The position numbers and the translations under genes are program-made. A DNA stretch of 64,000 nucleotides. Origin: CAUUJV01 sp963545565 (GTDB taxonomy: Bacteria; Actinomycetota; Actinomycetes; Actinomycetales; Bifidobacteriaceae). The number at the start of each line of letters is the position of its first letter. The first letter of the stretch is position 1. The notes below the pieces were generated by a model that saw nothing but the letters and a program-made list of their open reading frames with translations, made no database searches and was not told where the DNA came from. Positions 8,738-18,233 of this stretch are shown here, in pieces. Where the stretch lies: assembly GCA_963545565.1 (NCBI GenBank), contig CAUUJV010000002.1, positions 62,001 through 126,000 of the forward strand, in the 5' to 3' direction.

Positions 8738-9667
8738 TTATTCGCGCGGAGCGAGCACATTAGCTAGATGCCCAGCTGCTTCCGTCGATTCTACCGGAAG
8801 ATAAGCTGGGTCTTCCTCTCCCAATGTATTATCTGGATGCGTCAAAACATTCACTGGAGTATCAGAGAATAAGAATTCAGCAGCTTTAGATTCTTCTCGA
8901 ATCCATTCTGCGAATGACTGATCATTGTGGAACACCAGCATATTAGAATCTTCTACAAGCTCAGAAATCTCAGCATATGTTGGAGCAATCAAGTTACCTG
9001 CAAAAGCTGACGCATATTCTGCTGCAGGGCTTGAAGAATCTATATCAGAAAGAAGAGCATCAAATCCGCGGTATGCAATCACTGCATCCTTATGAGGGTT
9101 CGACCTTGAATAGACGCGAGAGACAAACCAAGCTTGTGGATCAGCTGGCGTATTTTTCAACGGCTGGTTTTTCTTCCAATTATTCTTCTTACGGACTTCA
9201 AGAATCGGAGCGTCATCGGAGTGCACAATATTTGCGACCACGTGATTATTCAGTTTTTCCCACAATGCGCGAGCATCCTTGAAACGGCGAGCATTCCCAG
9301 AACCATCTGCAGCAGCACGAGCAGCATTCTGAGCGAGAGAACGAAGAGTTACCGAACTAGCACGCCCTTGAGGAACAGCAACCACACGCTCCTCACCAGC
9401 TTCAGGATCATCAAATGGGTTATTGCCATCTAGTATGTCAAGAGCATCAATGAAAAGATTGGGTAAGTCTGCAATAAACCGATCTGTGCCCAATGGATAT
9501 TGTTCTTGCGGAGTGTAAACGTGTAAGCATCGCATTGCTGACTTTGCAGAAGTCTCGCCCTCTAAGTTCTGTATAAAAAGAGCAATATTCTTAGGTGCTC
9601 CCCTACGCGGCAACGGCTGCCCTTGAGCGCGAGGCGCAGTATAAACTTTCAATTCAAAACGTGTCAT
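8738..9667 (-). CDS. Conserved hypothetical protein, unknown function
   Basis: No domain was recognised in this roughly 309-residue protein. It is acidic and soluble-looking, with no signal peptide or membrane span. It has an Ala-rich middle (SLAQNAARAAADGSG) and a basic patch (EVRKKNNWKKNQPLKN). The start at ATG 9665-9667 (MTRFELKVYTAPRAQG) is preferred because a longer reading would overlap the DUF3180 gene. It is the last member of the long minus-strand folate/cell-wall run, 22 bases after the DUF3180 gene, and ends one base from the tesB stop. Its position suggests co-transcription with folate genes, which says little about function. Confidence 0.7.
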   Translation of the reverse strand: MTRFELKVYTAPRAQGQPLPRRGAPKNIALFIQNLEGETSAKSAMRCLHVYTPQEQYPLGTDRFIADLPNLFIDALDILDGNNPFDDPEAGEERVVAVPQGRASSVTLRSLAQNAARAAADGSGNARRFKDARALWEKLNNHVVANIVHSDDAPILEVRKKNNWKKNQPLKNTPADPQAWFVSRVYSRSNPHKDAVIAYRGFDALLSDIDSSSPAAEYASAFAGNLIAPTYAEISELVEDSNMLVFHNDQSFAEWIREESKAAEFLFSDTPVNVLTHPDNTLGEEDPAYLPVESTEAAGHLANVLAPRE

Positions 9668-9689
9668 ACCATTTATTGTCTCATAAGAC

Positions 9690-10157
9690 TTATGAAGATG
9701 GCTTGTCTGTTCCTTCCGCAGGAGGAATTTGGCACCAATATTCGCCAATTATGCCGATAATAGCGTCTATAACACATATCACTACTGCAACTAAACACTG
9801 CACGATAATATTATGAAAATATTCAGCGCTGTAATGTGGAATCGACATTATAACTTGGCCAAGATAAAAACCTGCAAGTGAAAAACCAGCTACTGCTAGA
9901 GCTTTGCACAGAATCAGCGTGTTAGCTGAGCGCTCACTCGTCATTTTCTTTAATTCGCCACTTACGTAGAGGTGTACCTGCCATGCCAAATACAGCACGA
10001 TTATTCCAAGGAGCAAAATCAACACAGAAACAAGCCAAGGCACACCAAGCAACGCAATAGAACTTTGCAAAATAACGTATGAATACGCAGTACCAATAAT
10101 GGTGAAACCAATGAAGAATGCAAGATATACCTGCCATCGTGTACGGCGAGCTTTCAC
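9690..10157 (-). CDS. DUF3180 membrane protein
   Basis: A small integral membrane protein with four hydrophobic segments in about 155 residues. It matches the actinobacterial DUF3180 family, whose members commonly follow folK. A GTG start at 10155-10157 is chosen because GGAGGT lies five bases ahead; that start overlaps the folB/K stop by four bases (GTGA), a sign of translational coupling. A longer ATG start seven codons upstream is possible but lacks a ribosome-binding site. The function of the family is unknown. Confidence 0.85.
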   Translation of the reverse strand: MKARRTRWQVYLAFFIGFTIIGTAYSYVILQSSIALLGVPWLVSVLILLLGIIVLYLAWQVHLYVSGELKKMTSERSANTLILCKALAVAGFSLAGFYLGQVIMSIPHYSAEYFHNIIVQCLVAVVICVIDAIIGIIGEYWCQIPPAEGTDKPSS

Positions 10158-11134
10158 TGAGCACCTCCAAGAATCCAATCATCACTTATACGCTCAACAT
10201 GCGCGCGGTCTGGCGCGAAGCGGACCAAATCTACAACATTGCCCCCATGAACGCCTTGTAGCACAGCCTGAGACTCAATATCTAGCCATGGGGCAAGCAC
10301 AAACGCTCTTTGCCATGCACGTGGATGTGGCAAAGTTAAATCCGGATCTGCGCTAACCTCGCCATCGAAATCCACAATATCTAAGTCGAGTGGGCGTGAC
10401 CCCCAATGAATCTCTCGTGTACGCCCATGTGCAGCCTCAATCATTTGCAGGGAGCCAAGCAGCGTTTTTGCATCAAGAGTGGTGGAAACTTCAACAATAG
10501 CATTATTAAAATCAGGTGTTCCAGCATCCATTCCCCATGCAGTAGTGCGATAGAGAGGTGAGATTCCAGTGATTTGATTGCCTGGAATTGCATCGATTGC
10601 TACTACTGCAGAGCGTAGTGTCTGAGGCACATCACCAGTATTGCCTCCCATAGCGATGATAGCCGTGTGAGTTTTTACTTCTGGCGCTAGATTATCCTGC
10701 CGGGGTTGGGAATATTGAGAACTGTGTTGATACTCAGAATTCTGCTGAGTACCGTAAGACGCAGCGTGTAGAGCGTCTTTTTGTTCACGCTCAATCGTCA
10801 CACTCACGTCATTAAAAGAAACTTCAATCGGGGCATGAGGTTTGTGAACCGTTATGATTACCCTGCGAATACGGTATGACAACAACACCGCATCAGCAAT
10901 TTTCTGAGCGAGACGTTCAATTAAATCTACGTGTTCACCTTCGATAATCGAGACGATTCGATCTGCAATCTGCGCATAGCTAACCGTATCTGTTAAATCA
11001 TCGCTGCGTGTTGCATCGCTTAAATCCAAATACATAACGGCATCAACCACAAACGACTGTGGTTCTGCATGTTCAGAGTCAAGCACACCATGGGTTCCCA
11101 TTGCTTGAACACCTGTGAGGGTAATGCAATCCAT
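10154..11134 (-). CDS. folB/folK: FolB-FolK fusion: dihydroneopterin aldolase / 6-hydroxymethyl-dihydropterin pyrophosphokinase
   Basis: Two consecutive folate steps in one chain. Residues 1 to about 115 are FolB (ITLTGVQAMGTHGVLDSE), which cleaves dihydroneopterin. From about residue 155 on is FolK (IIAMGGNTGDVPQTLR, then WGSRPLDLDIVDFDGE and LPHPRAWQRAFVLAPW), which adds pyrophosphate from ATP. The two are joined by a Gln/Ser-rich linker with little sequence constraint. It lies 42 bases after folP and overlaps the DUF3180 gene by four bases. The fusion is also common in other bifidobacteria. Confidence 0.95.
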   Translation of the reverse strand: MDCITLTGVQAMGTHGVLDSEHAEPQSFVVDAVMYLDLSDATRSDDLTDTVSYAQIADRIVSIIEGEHVDLIERLAQKIADAVLLSYRIRRVIITVHKPHAPIEVSFNDVSVTIEREQKDALHAASYGTQQNSEYQHSSQYSQPRQDNLAPEVKTHTAIIAMGGNTGDVPQTLRSAVVAIDAIPGNQITGISPLYRTTAWGMDAGTPDFNNAIVEVSTTLDAKTLLGSLQMIEAAHGRTREIHWGSRPLDLDIVDFDGEVSADPDLTLPHPRAWQRAFVLAPWLDIESQAVLQGVHGGNVVDLVRFAPDRAHVERISDDWILGGAQ

Positions 11135-11176
11135 TATGTATTCCTTAACTTCGATATTTATTGAAACTTCAATACT

Positions 11177-12052
11177 TTACTCATATTGTGCAAGAATCTC
11201 AGCGGCTCTCACTGCAGCAACATTCGAACGAACATCATGCACACGAACTGCCCAAACTCCACGTTCTGCGCACAAAGCGCTGAGAGCAGCGGTAAAGGCA
11301 TCACGATCATCCATCGTAGTTTCTCCCCACGCAATGTCATCTCCCATGTGAGAAATAAAACGTTTACGTGAAGTACCAATAAGTACGGGATACCCAGATT
11401 TTCTAAACTTCTCAAGTGCTGCTATTAACGGCATATTGAGTTCAATTCCTGGTTTTGAGAACCCCAGACCAGGGTCAATAACAATCTGTTCCGGCTTTAC
11501 TTTTGCGCTCAAAACAGCGTCAACTTGGTGCATAACCTCATCATAGACGTCTTGTATCACACCATTTTTGTACACAGAAGTATCTGCATCAGGGGAGCTT
11601 AAATCCTGAGATCCTGTCAGCCATGTTCGCCAATGCTGCACAATGTACAAGCAATCAGAATCTGCCACAATATGAGGAAGTCTCTTATCCATTTGCCCAC
11701 CAGAGACGTCGTTAATAATGTGAGCACCAGCTTCAAGAGCTGCCTGCGCTACACTGGAGCGCGTTGTATCGATAGAAAGCGGAATGTGCGGATTAGATTC
11801 AACGAGTTTCTGAACAGCCGAAAGTACGCGCTGCTTTTCAATAGTCTCATCTACACGAACTGCACCCGGACGAGTTGATTCTGCTCCAATATCGACGAGG
11901 TCTGCACCGTCAGAAATCATCTGCTGAGCATGATGAAAAGCATCAGAAGAATCAAGCCACAACCCACCGTCTGAAAAAGAATCTTCTGTGATGTTGAGAA
12001 TCCCCATCACAAGAGTTCTCTGAGAAGGATACGCAGTGACCATATTCATCAC
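11177..12052 (-). CDS. folP: Dihydropteroate synthase
   Basis: Condenses 6-hydroxymethyl-dihydropterin pyrophosphate with p-aminobenzoate; this is the sulfonamide target. Family motifs are seen in order: LVMGILNITEDSFSDGG, DIGAESTRPGA, the INDVSGG strand, and the phosphate-binding VLIGTSRKRFI. The usual NVTPDSF loop reads NITEDSF here. Several start codons sit together (GTG 12052, ATG 12049, ATG 12043); the GTG overlaps the folE stop by four bases. Size (291 residues) is normal. Confidence 0.95.
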   Translation of the reverse strand: MMNMVTAYPSQRTLVMGILNITEDSFSDGGLWLDSSDAFHHAQQMISDGADLVDIGAESTRPGAVRVDETIEKQRVLSAVQKLVESNPHIPLSIDTTRSSVAQAALEAGAHIINDVSGGQMDKRLPHIVADSDCLYIVQHWRTWLTGSQDLSSPDADTSVYKNGVIQDVYDEVMHQVDAVLSAKVKPEQIVIDPGLGFSKPGIELNMPLIAALEKFRKSGYPVLIGTSRKRFISHMGDDIAWGETTMDDRDAFTAALSALCAERGVWAVRVHDVRSNVAAVRAAEILAQYE

Positions 12053-12657
12053 CGGGTTGTTCCCAAAATTAAATGCATAGCTTCAGAGCGTGTTGCTGGA
12101 TCTCTTAATTGTCCGCGCACTGCTGACGTTGTGGTGCGAGCCTGAGTTTTCTTTACGCCTCGCATCGACATACACATGTGTTCACAATCCGTCACAACAA
12201 TCACGCCCTTAGCTCCCAGCTCATACGCTAAAGCGTCAGCAATCTGTTGAGTCATGCGTTCTTGAACCTGCGGACGGCGGGCATACACTTCAACAAGACG
12301 AGCCAATTTGCTTAAGCCCACAACTTGGTTTTTATTCGGAATGTAACCAATATGAGCTACTCCCCTAAAAGGAAGCAGATGATGCTCACACGTGGAATAG
12401 AACTCAATATCACGCACAATAACGAGTTCTTCTGTATCTACATCGAAGCGAGCATCAAGAACCTCTTTAGGGTCTTTTTGCAAGCCCGAAAACAGCTCCT
12501 TACCAGCTCTGGCTATACGATCCGGCGTATCAAGCAAACCACTGCGATTTGGGTCTTCCCCAATCGCCGTAAGGAACATGCGCACCGCTTGGCGCACGCC
12601 CTCCTCATCATATGTGTGATTTGACTCTACAGACCCGCTGGGAACTGTTTCAGGCAT
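12049..12657 (-). CDS. folE: GTP cyclohydrolase I
   Basis: Opens the pterin branch of folate synthesis by converting GTP to dihydroneopterin triphosphate. Typical motifs are ARDIEFYSTCEHHLLPF-like residues (VRDIEFYSTCEHHLLPFRG), GLSKLARLVEVYARRPQVQE and TDCEHMCMSMRG, which carry the zinc-binding Cys and His residues. The ATG at 12655-12657 is chosen because AGGAAG precedes it by nine bases; an upstream in-frame TTG has no such site. It overlaps folP and follows ftsH by about 71 bases, so it may also have its own promoter in that gap. Confidence 0.95.
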   Translation of the reverse strand: MPETVPSGSVESNHTYDEEGVRQAVRMFLTAIGEDPNRSGLLDTPDRIARAGKELFSGLQKDPKEVLDARFDVDTEELVIVRDIEFYSTCEHHLLPFRGVAHIGYIPNKNQVVGLSKLARLVEVYARRPQVQERMTQQIADALAYELGAKGVIVVTDCEHMCMSMRGVKKTQARTTTSAVRGQLRDPATRSEAMHLILGTTR

Positions 12658-12728
12658 TTCGAAACGCTTCCTTAGTTTTTTATGAGCAATCAAGCCCAAC
12701 TTGGCTTTAGTTTTAGCAGTTTTAGCTT

Positions 12729-14915
12729 TTAATTTTCACCGTGCTCTGCAGTAGGATTTGGCTCAGTAGACGAATCTGTTGGCTGCATCGGCTGCTCAGG
12801 CTGCGTTGGCTGCTGATTCACATGAGCAGAGGTTGCATCTACTGCAACGGAACTTTGAAGATTTGCTGGAATCTCCACTGGAGGAATATCAGAATTAGGG
12901 CGATTCTCGTCAGAGAGCCATAGCTGGCGCTCTGGAGCCTTCTTCAAATTTGCGAAAATCGCCTCAAGCTCGTGTTGATCAAGGGTCTCCTTAACGAGAA
13001 GCTGACGAACGAGCTCATCGAGAACATCACGATTCTCACTGATGATTTTCCATGCTTCCGTATGAGCAGTCTCAATGAGTTTACGAACTTCCTCATCGAT
13101 TTTACGAGCTGTTTCCTCAGAATACTTCTGCCCAAGACCGTTTAAGCCCTCATCGTCATCTTGACCCTTCCACTTTACAGAACCAAGTTCGGCAGAGAAT
13201 CCAAATTCGAGTACCATGCGACGAGCAATATTCGTTGCTTTCTCAATATCGTTGGAAGCACCAGTAGTAGGGTCATGGAACACAACTTCTTCTGCTGCAC
13301 GCCCACCCATTGCGTAAGCCATCTGATCAAGCAGCTCATCGCGGGACTGTGAGAAACGATCTTCCGTAGGCATCACTGCAGTGTAGCCAAGAGCGCGACC
13401 ACGAGGAAGAATCGTCACCTTTGTAACAGGGTCTGTGTGATGCAAAGCAGCAGCAACCATCGCATGGCCACCCTCGTGATATGCGGTATTGCGAAGCTCT
13501 TTCAGAGCCATACCGTTAGAACGGCGGCGAGGGCCAGACATTACGCGGTCAATAGCCTCATCGATTGCGCGGTTGTCAATCAACTGAGCATTAGAACGAG
13601 CACAGAGCAAAGCTGCCTCATTGAGTACATTCGCCAAATCTGCACCTGTAAATCCAGGTGTGCGAACCGCCACGGTATGCAAATCGACATCTGGAACAAA
13701 CGGCTTACCCTTAGCATGAACCTTAAGAATTGCTTCGCGACCAGCCAAATCAGGAGCTTCCACAGCTACCTGACGGTCAAAACGACCAGGACGAAGAAGT
13801 GCAGGATCAAGCACATCAGGACGGTTGGTTGCAGCAATAATAATGAGATTAGTTTCATTATTGAAACCATCCATCTCTACAAGGAGCTGATTCAAAGTCT
13901 GCTCGTGCTCACTCGTGCCACCACTAGTATTAGTGCCAGAACGACGACGACCAACAGCATCAATCTCATCAATAAAGATAATTGCCGGAGCATTCTTCTT
14001 CGCCTCGTCGAAGAGGTCGCGCACACGAGAAGCACCCAAGCCAACGAACATCTCAACGAAGTCAGAACCTGCCATGGAGTAGAAAGGAACTCCTGCTTCA
14101 CCAGCGATTGCGCGAGCAAGCAAAGTCTTACCCGTACCAGGAGCGCCATAAAGCAGCACGCCACGAGGAACACGAGCACCTAATGCACGGTATTTACTGG
14201 AATCTGCGAGGAAGTCTTTAATTTCTTCAACTTCCTGCACAGCAGCTTCTTCGCCAGCAACATCAGAAAACTTAGTAGTAGGAATATCAGCGTCAAGGAG
14301 CTTACCTTTCTTCCTTGCACTGCCCATACCAAACATTTCACTAGCACCACTGCCCTGCATTCGGCTGAGCAGCCACCAGAAGGCAATGAAAATAATCACA
14401 AATGGAAGAAGCGACGTAATCAGATATGACAGAATGCTCGTACTCTGAATCGTTACAGTGTACCCGTTTTTAATCTTCGTTTTCGATGATTCAAGCAGCT
14501 TCTGAAGCTCTGTGGATTGGGAAGACATGTAGTAGAACTGAACGTCTTTGCCATAGTTCTTTACTTTGCCATTCACAGTCTTCTTGTAATCACTCTTCAA
14601 AGTGACTTCAACACGCTGGTAATTGTCGATAACGGTGACAGATTTTGCCTTGCCAGAGCGAATCAAAGCAATGCCATCATCAGTGTTAACCGTCTGAGTT
14701 CCTGTTGCCTGATAGAAATGGAAACTAACCAAGGCAAGCACTGCGAGCAAAGCAACCCACAGCCATGGAGAACACCAAGGAGATTTCTTGCCAAGATTAT
14801 TGCCGTTCTTATTGTTGGAATTATTGGCGTTCTTATTACCATTATTCCTGTTATTCCCATTGTTGCCATTATTAGGCGCAAATGGATTGTTATTAGGGTT
14901 ATTCGGAGATGTCAT
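12729..14915 (-). CDS. ftsH: FtsH ATP-dependent zinc metalloprotease
   Basis: Membrane-anchored AAA+ protease that degrades misfolded membrane proteins and short-lived regulators. The first 44 residues are a low-complexity Asn/Gly tail. Two membrane spans flank an extracytoplasmic loop (about residues 70-160). The AAA domain has Walker A (GAPGTGKT, about 256) and FIDEIDAVGRRR, and the protease domain has HEGGH at about 479. The C-terminus is a Gln/Pro-rich tail. Length 728 is slightly long because of the two tails. It follows hpt by three bases. The position next to hpt and tilS is an order found in many Gram-positive bacteria. Confidence 0.97.
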   Translation of the reverse strand: MTSPNNPNNNPFAPNNGNNGNNRNNGNKNANNSNNKNGNNLGKKSPWCSPWLWVALLAVLALVSFHFYQATGTQTVNTDDGIALIRSGKAKSVTVIDNYQRVEVTLKSDYKKTVNGKVKNYGKDVQFYYMSSQSTELQKLLESSKTKIKNGYTVTIQSTSILSYLITSLLPFVIIFIAFWWLLSRMQGSGASEMFGMGSARKKGKLLDADIPTTKFSDVAGEEAAVQEVEEIKDFLADSSKYRALGARVPRGVLLYGAPGTGKTLLARAIAGEAGVPFYSMAGSDFVEMFVGLGASRVRDLFDEAKKNAPAIIFIDEIDAVGRRRSGTNTSGGTSEHEQTLNQLLVEMDGFNNETNLIIIAATNRPDVLDPALLRPGRFDRQVAVEAPDLAGREAILKVHAKGKPFVPDVDLHTVAVRTPGFTGADLANVLNEAALLCARSNAQLIDNRAIDEAIDRVMSGPRRRSNGMALKELRNTAYHEGGHAMVAAALHHTDPVTKVTILPRGRALGYTAVMPTEDRFSQSRDELLDQMAYAMGGRAAEEVVFHDPTTGASNDIEKATNIARRMVLEFGFSAELGSVKWKGQDDDEGLNGLGQKYSEETARKIDEEVRKLIETAHTEAWKIISENRDVLDELVRQLLVKETLDQHELEAIFANLKKAPERQLWLSDENRPNSDIPPVEIPANLQSSVAVDATSAHVNQQPTQPEQPMQPTDSSTEPNPTAEHGEN

Positions 14916-14918
14916 TAA

Positions 14919-15503
14919 CTATTCACCTTCATAAACTTCAGGCTTGAGGACGGCAATGCAATCGAGATTGCGGTATCGTTCGTTGTAATCGAGACCAAAA
15001 CCGACCACGAATTCATCAGGTACTTCATATCCGTGATACTTTACATCAACTTCCGTGGTTCTACGTGCTGGCTTTTCTAATAGAGCAAATACTTCTACAG
15101 ATGCTGCACCACGCTGCTTAAGCTCCTCAACGAGCCACGCTAAAGTGAATCCAGAATCTACAATGTCTTCCACAATCAGCACGTGGCGTCCGCGAACATC
15201 CGTTGATAAGTCTTGACGCACAGTTACTACACCTGATGAGTCTGTGCCAGATCCATAGGTTGATAGGCTCATGAAATCAAGCTCAACAGGAACACTCAGG
15301 GCCTGCGAGAATGCTGACATTGTGTTCACAGCACCCTTGAGCACTGCAACGAGGAGAAGATTTTCCTTCTCAGCCCCCTCACACTTCTTGTAGTCCTGAC
15401 TAACCTGAGCAGCAATCTGCGAAATTTTTGCTTCTATTTGCTCATGCGAAACAAGCTCATACGCAATTTCGTCTTGCACGTCTTTAATCTGCATGCACTC
15501 CAT
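14919..15503 (-). CDS. hpt: Hypoxanthine phosphoribosyltransferase
   Basis: Purine salvage enzyme converting hypoxanthine or guanine plus PRPP to IMP or GMP. The PRPP-binding motif is clear (VLIVEDIVDSGFTLAWLV), and VVGFGLDYNERYRNL near the C-terminus is the usual purine-contact region. The start overlaps the end of tilS by 20 bases; a second ATG three codons in would also fit. The tilS-hpt-ftsH order is widely conserved. Confidence 0.95.
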   Translation of the reverse strand: MECMQIKDVQDEIAYELVSHEQIEAKISQIAAQVSQDYKKCEGAEKENLLLVAVLKGAVNTMSAFSQALSVPVELDFMSLSTYGSGTDSSGVVTVRQDLSTDVRGRHVLIVEDIVDSGFTLAWLVEELKQRGAASVEVFALLEKPARRTTEVDVKYHGYEVPDEFVVGFGLDYNERYRNLDCIAVLKPEVYEGE

Positions 15504-16650
15504 CTTGGCATAGATTCATGACGTTGACTTGTTTATTTGCTAAAAGAGTTCTGTTAACTTGCTGAATGACTTTTTTACGTTCACTCTGAATCAATGAATC
15601 AACAATTTCAACAGAGTGCTTCGTTACGCCAGAAGGATTAATTTCCTTAACTGCAGCGGCAATAACGCGCTTTCTGATGGCAGGATGCGCCTCTTTGAGG
15701 ACTTTAAGATTTAGCGTAATATCTCTGTCTGTTTTCTCAATGACCGCTTGTTCTAATAGTTTTGCGGCTGCTTGTTCAATAAAATCTCGATCTTCTTGGG
15801 CTTGTTGTGCCTGATGTGCAAGCCCAGAGACAATATTCTTCCCAGAAAACTCATTGATGTAGGGAATAAGCTGTTGTCTAATTCGTGACCGAAGTGGATA
15901 CGGCTCATCGCTTTCAGTAGTCTCAATAGTCTCAGTAGTTTCGGCAGTATCGGTGGTTTCGGCAGTTTCAAAGGTTTCAACGGTTTCGAGGGAAGCGAGA
16001 TTCTCAGCATTCGTAGGATCGTCCCACCATTGAAGACCAGCTTTTTGGCAGATAGCCGTTGTATCAGCACGTGTTAATTCCAGCCATGGTCGCGCAAAAA
16101 GTACATCATCGCGCACAACCGTAGTAGGCATGCCGCTCAATGCTTCCAGCCCTCCTGAGCGCAGAAGTCCAAGAATAATTGTTTCTGCTTGATCGTCTTG
16201 TGTATGAGCAAGCAACACCACATGAGCGTTGGATTCACGAGCTTGAGCACATAGAGCAGCGTACCGCGCATCACGTGCATCGGACTCGATTCCGCCGCCG
16301 CGCTGCTCAACCGTAATTGAAACAGTGCGTACATAATCCATCCCGAAATTACGGCATTTTTCAGCAGTTTGCTGTGCTACCACATGAGAGTTCGCTTGCA
16401 AATTATGGTCAACAATAACTGCTCCACTGCGTAACCCTAAACTTGCACACACAATCTGAGTGACGTATGCCAGTGCTAAAGAATCTCGCCCTCCAGAGCA
16501 CGCCACAAGAACAAGCGGGGCATTCTGTGCAGCACAATGCTTACCATGTGAAGCATATAGAGCGGATTGGCGCACGAGAGCAGAATCGTATTGGCTTAAC
16601 CCTGTTTTTACCAAGCCAATTGCTTTCTTTATTACTGCTGAATACACCAT
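15484..16650 (-). CDS. tilS: tRNA(Ile)-lysidine synthase
   Basis: Modifies C34 of the CAU-anticodon tRNA-Ile to lysidine so it reads AUA. The PP-loop ATP-binding motif SGGRDS lies at residues 52-57. The catalytic domain (IVDHNLQ, HTQDDQAETIILGLLRSGGLEAL) runs to about residue 200. At about 219-247 there is a low-complexity block of Glu-Thr repeats (ETVETFETAETTDTAETTET) just before the helical domain, which looks like an expanded surface loop. A CAU tRNA is at 3782-3855. It is spaced two bases from dacB. Confidence 0.93.
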   Translation of the reverse strand: MVYSAVIKKAIGLVKTGLSQYDSALVRQSALYASHGKHCAAQNAPLVLVACSGGRDSLALAYVTQIVCASLGLRSGAVIVDHNLQANSHVVAQQTAEKCRNFGMDYVRTVSITVEQRGGGIESDARDARYAALCAQARESNAHVVLLAHTQDDQAETIILGLLRSGGLEALSGMPTTVVRDDVLFARPWLELTRADTTAICQKAGLQWWDDPTNAENLASLETVETFETAETTDTAETTETIETTESDEPYPLRSRIRQQLIPYINEFSGKNIVSGLAHQAQQAQEDRDFIEQAAAKLLEQAVIEKTDRDITLNLKVLKEAHPAIRKRVIAAAVKEINPSGVTKHSVEIVDSLIQSERKKVIQQVNRTLLANKQVNVMNLCQDGVHAD

Positions 16651-16652
16651 GC

Positions 16653-18203
16653 TTACAGTGTAAGAAGCCCTACGGCAAACGTGTTAATAGCCGAAGCCGC
16701 GCTATACACCTGCGTATTATTAGCAATGATTGCAAAAATAAGCTGCCCCCCACTGCTACGGCTCACATTTCCTGCGAGCGAGCTCGTTGTGTCAAGTGTT
16801 CCTGTTTTTGCTCGAACCAAACCATACGTTGAAGTATCAACGGAACGATTTCTTAGTGTTCCCGTAAGCCCGAGCACAGGCATTCCTTCTTCAGCAGCCG
16901 CATATCCTGCTTTCTTTGAGGTGAGAAAAGCTGACTGAACTTCCACAAGAGTACGCACTGTAACTACAGAATTTGGAGTTAAACCTGAAGAATCTGCAAG
17001 GCTTATGCCTGCCGTAGTAATTCCTTGCTCCTTCAAAACAGCCGTAACTGCTTGTGCTCCAGCTGACGTAGATCCATCCCCTCCCCGTGCGAGAGAAACG
17101 AGACGACCAAACATTTCAGCCAAGGTATTATCGGAATTTTGGAGCATAATCTTCAAAACTTCACTCAAAGGAGCAGAAGAAACGGATGCAGCGAGTGCAT
17201 AATCAGATTTCACACTGCTAAGCGTCTGGGCAGAAAAATCACCTGTAACAGAAATTCCCTGCTCACTTAAGGCTGAAGCAAAAGTGCTTACTGCATCTAC
17301 AGCAGGGGTTTCAGAGCGAGTAGGATAACCGTTTTCTGCGTCTGGATCTGAGTATGTTTGAGTCCACTGGCGTGCCTCATCCACCGCCATTGATGCAGGG
17401 ATCATCTCATTCGTATAATTCGTATTATTTATTGCGATTTCAGAAGGTAGCCCCGCGCCGCCATAGAGAGAATCATCGTAGGTAATTTTGACAGATGAAA
17501 CGCCTTTTTTCTTTAAGGCTGTAGCTGTGCGCTCTGCAAGAGTTTTAAGACCTGCACGGCCGGTAACGTGCGATTCATCATTCTCGCCAGCACCAAGCAA
17601 AACGTCGCCATTGCCTTTTACAAGAAGAGTTGCAGACTTGGATCCGTCAGAGCTGCCAGATCCGCTAGAACTATCAGTTTTCATATAAACCTGAGTATCT
17701 AGCGTAGAACCCATGTCAAGTTGTGTTACCGCAGCAAAAGCAGTGAGCGTCTTTAGCGTAGAAGCTGGCTCACGAGCAGTGTCAATATTGGTTTGAGCAA
17801 TAATCGTTCCATCTGGTTTTGCAACAACCGCGGAAACATCCGTCCCAACGCCCGATGCAGTTAGAACTTGGTCAATAAGGGCTTGTGCTGCTGATGAATC
17901 TACGTCAGACGTCTCTTTACTCTTTGTAACGATTGGGCTTCCAGACACAAGCGTGGCTGTTCCTTCATCTACTGCTTCATCTACTCCTTGAACGCTTTCT
18001 GCATCAAGATTCGAGGTAGACGCGCTCAAGAGACTGGAATTACTTGTGTTCTTGATTGTCAGCACGCCCGGTAGCACATCATAAGCATCTGCTGCAATAT
18101 ACCCGAAGCCGATGGCAACGGTTACAGCCGCAGAAGTGAGAATACGCGCGAAACGTATTCTCTGCTTCTTTCCTGATAAAAATCCTTCGTGCTGACGTGT
18201 CAT
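16653..18203 (-). CDS. dacB: D-alanyl-D-alanine carboxypeptidase/endopeptidase (PBP4 type)
   Basis: A class-C penicillin-binding protein that trims or opens peptidoglycan cross-links outside the membrane. One N-terminal hydrophobic segment (about 20-42) serves as signal anchor. The three active-site motifs are seen: STLK with nucleophile Ser148, a SDN triad (QNSDNTLAEM) and KTG (VRAKTGTLDTT, about 466). A Ser-rich spacer follows the anchor. It is the gene just before tilS, as in other Actinobacteria, with two bases between stop and start. Confidence 0.93.
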   Translation of the reverse strand: MTRQHEGFLSGKKQRIRFARILTSAAVTVAIGFGYIAADAYDVLPGVLTIKNTSNSSLLSASTSNLDAESVQGVDEAVDEGTATLVSGSPIVTKSKETSDVDSSAAQALIDQVLTASGVGTDVSAVVAKPDGTIIAQTNIDTAREPASTLKTLTAFAAVTQLDMGSTLDTQVYMKTDSSSGSGSSDGSKSATLLVKGNGDVLLGAGENDESHVTGRAGLKTLAERTATALKKKGVSSVKITYDDSLYGGAGLPSEIAINNTNYTNEMIPASMAVDEARQWTQTYSDPDAENGYPTRSETPAVDAVSTFASALSEQGISVTGDFSAQTLSSVKSDYALAASVSSAPLSEVLKIMLQNSDNTLAEMFGRLVSLARGGDGSTSAGAQAVTAVLKEQGITTAGISLADSSGLTPNSVVTVRTLVEVQSAFLTSKKAGYAAAEEGMPVLGLTGTLRNRSVDTSTYGLVRAKTGTLDTTSSLAGNVSRSSGGQLIFAIIANNTQVYSAASAINTFAVGLLTL

Positions 18204-18233
18204 ATAGTTACCTGTTTGCCCTGCCTATTTAAC

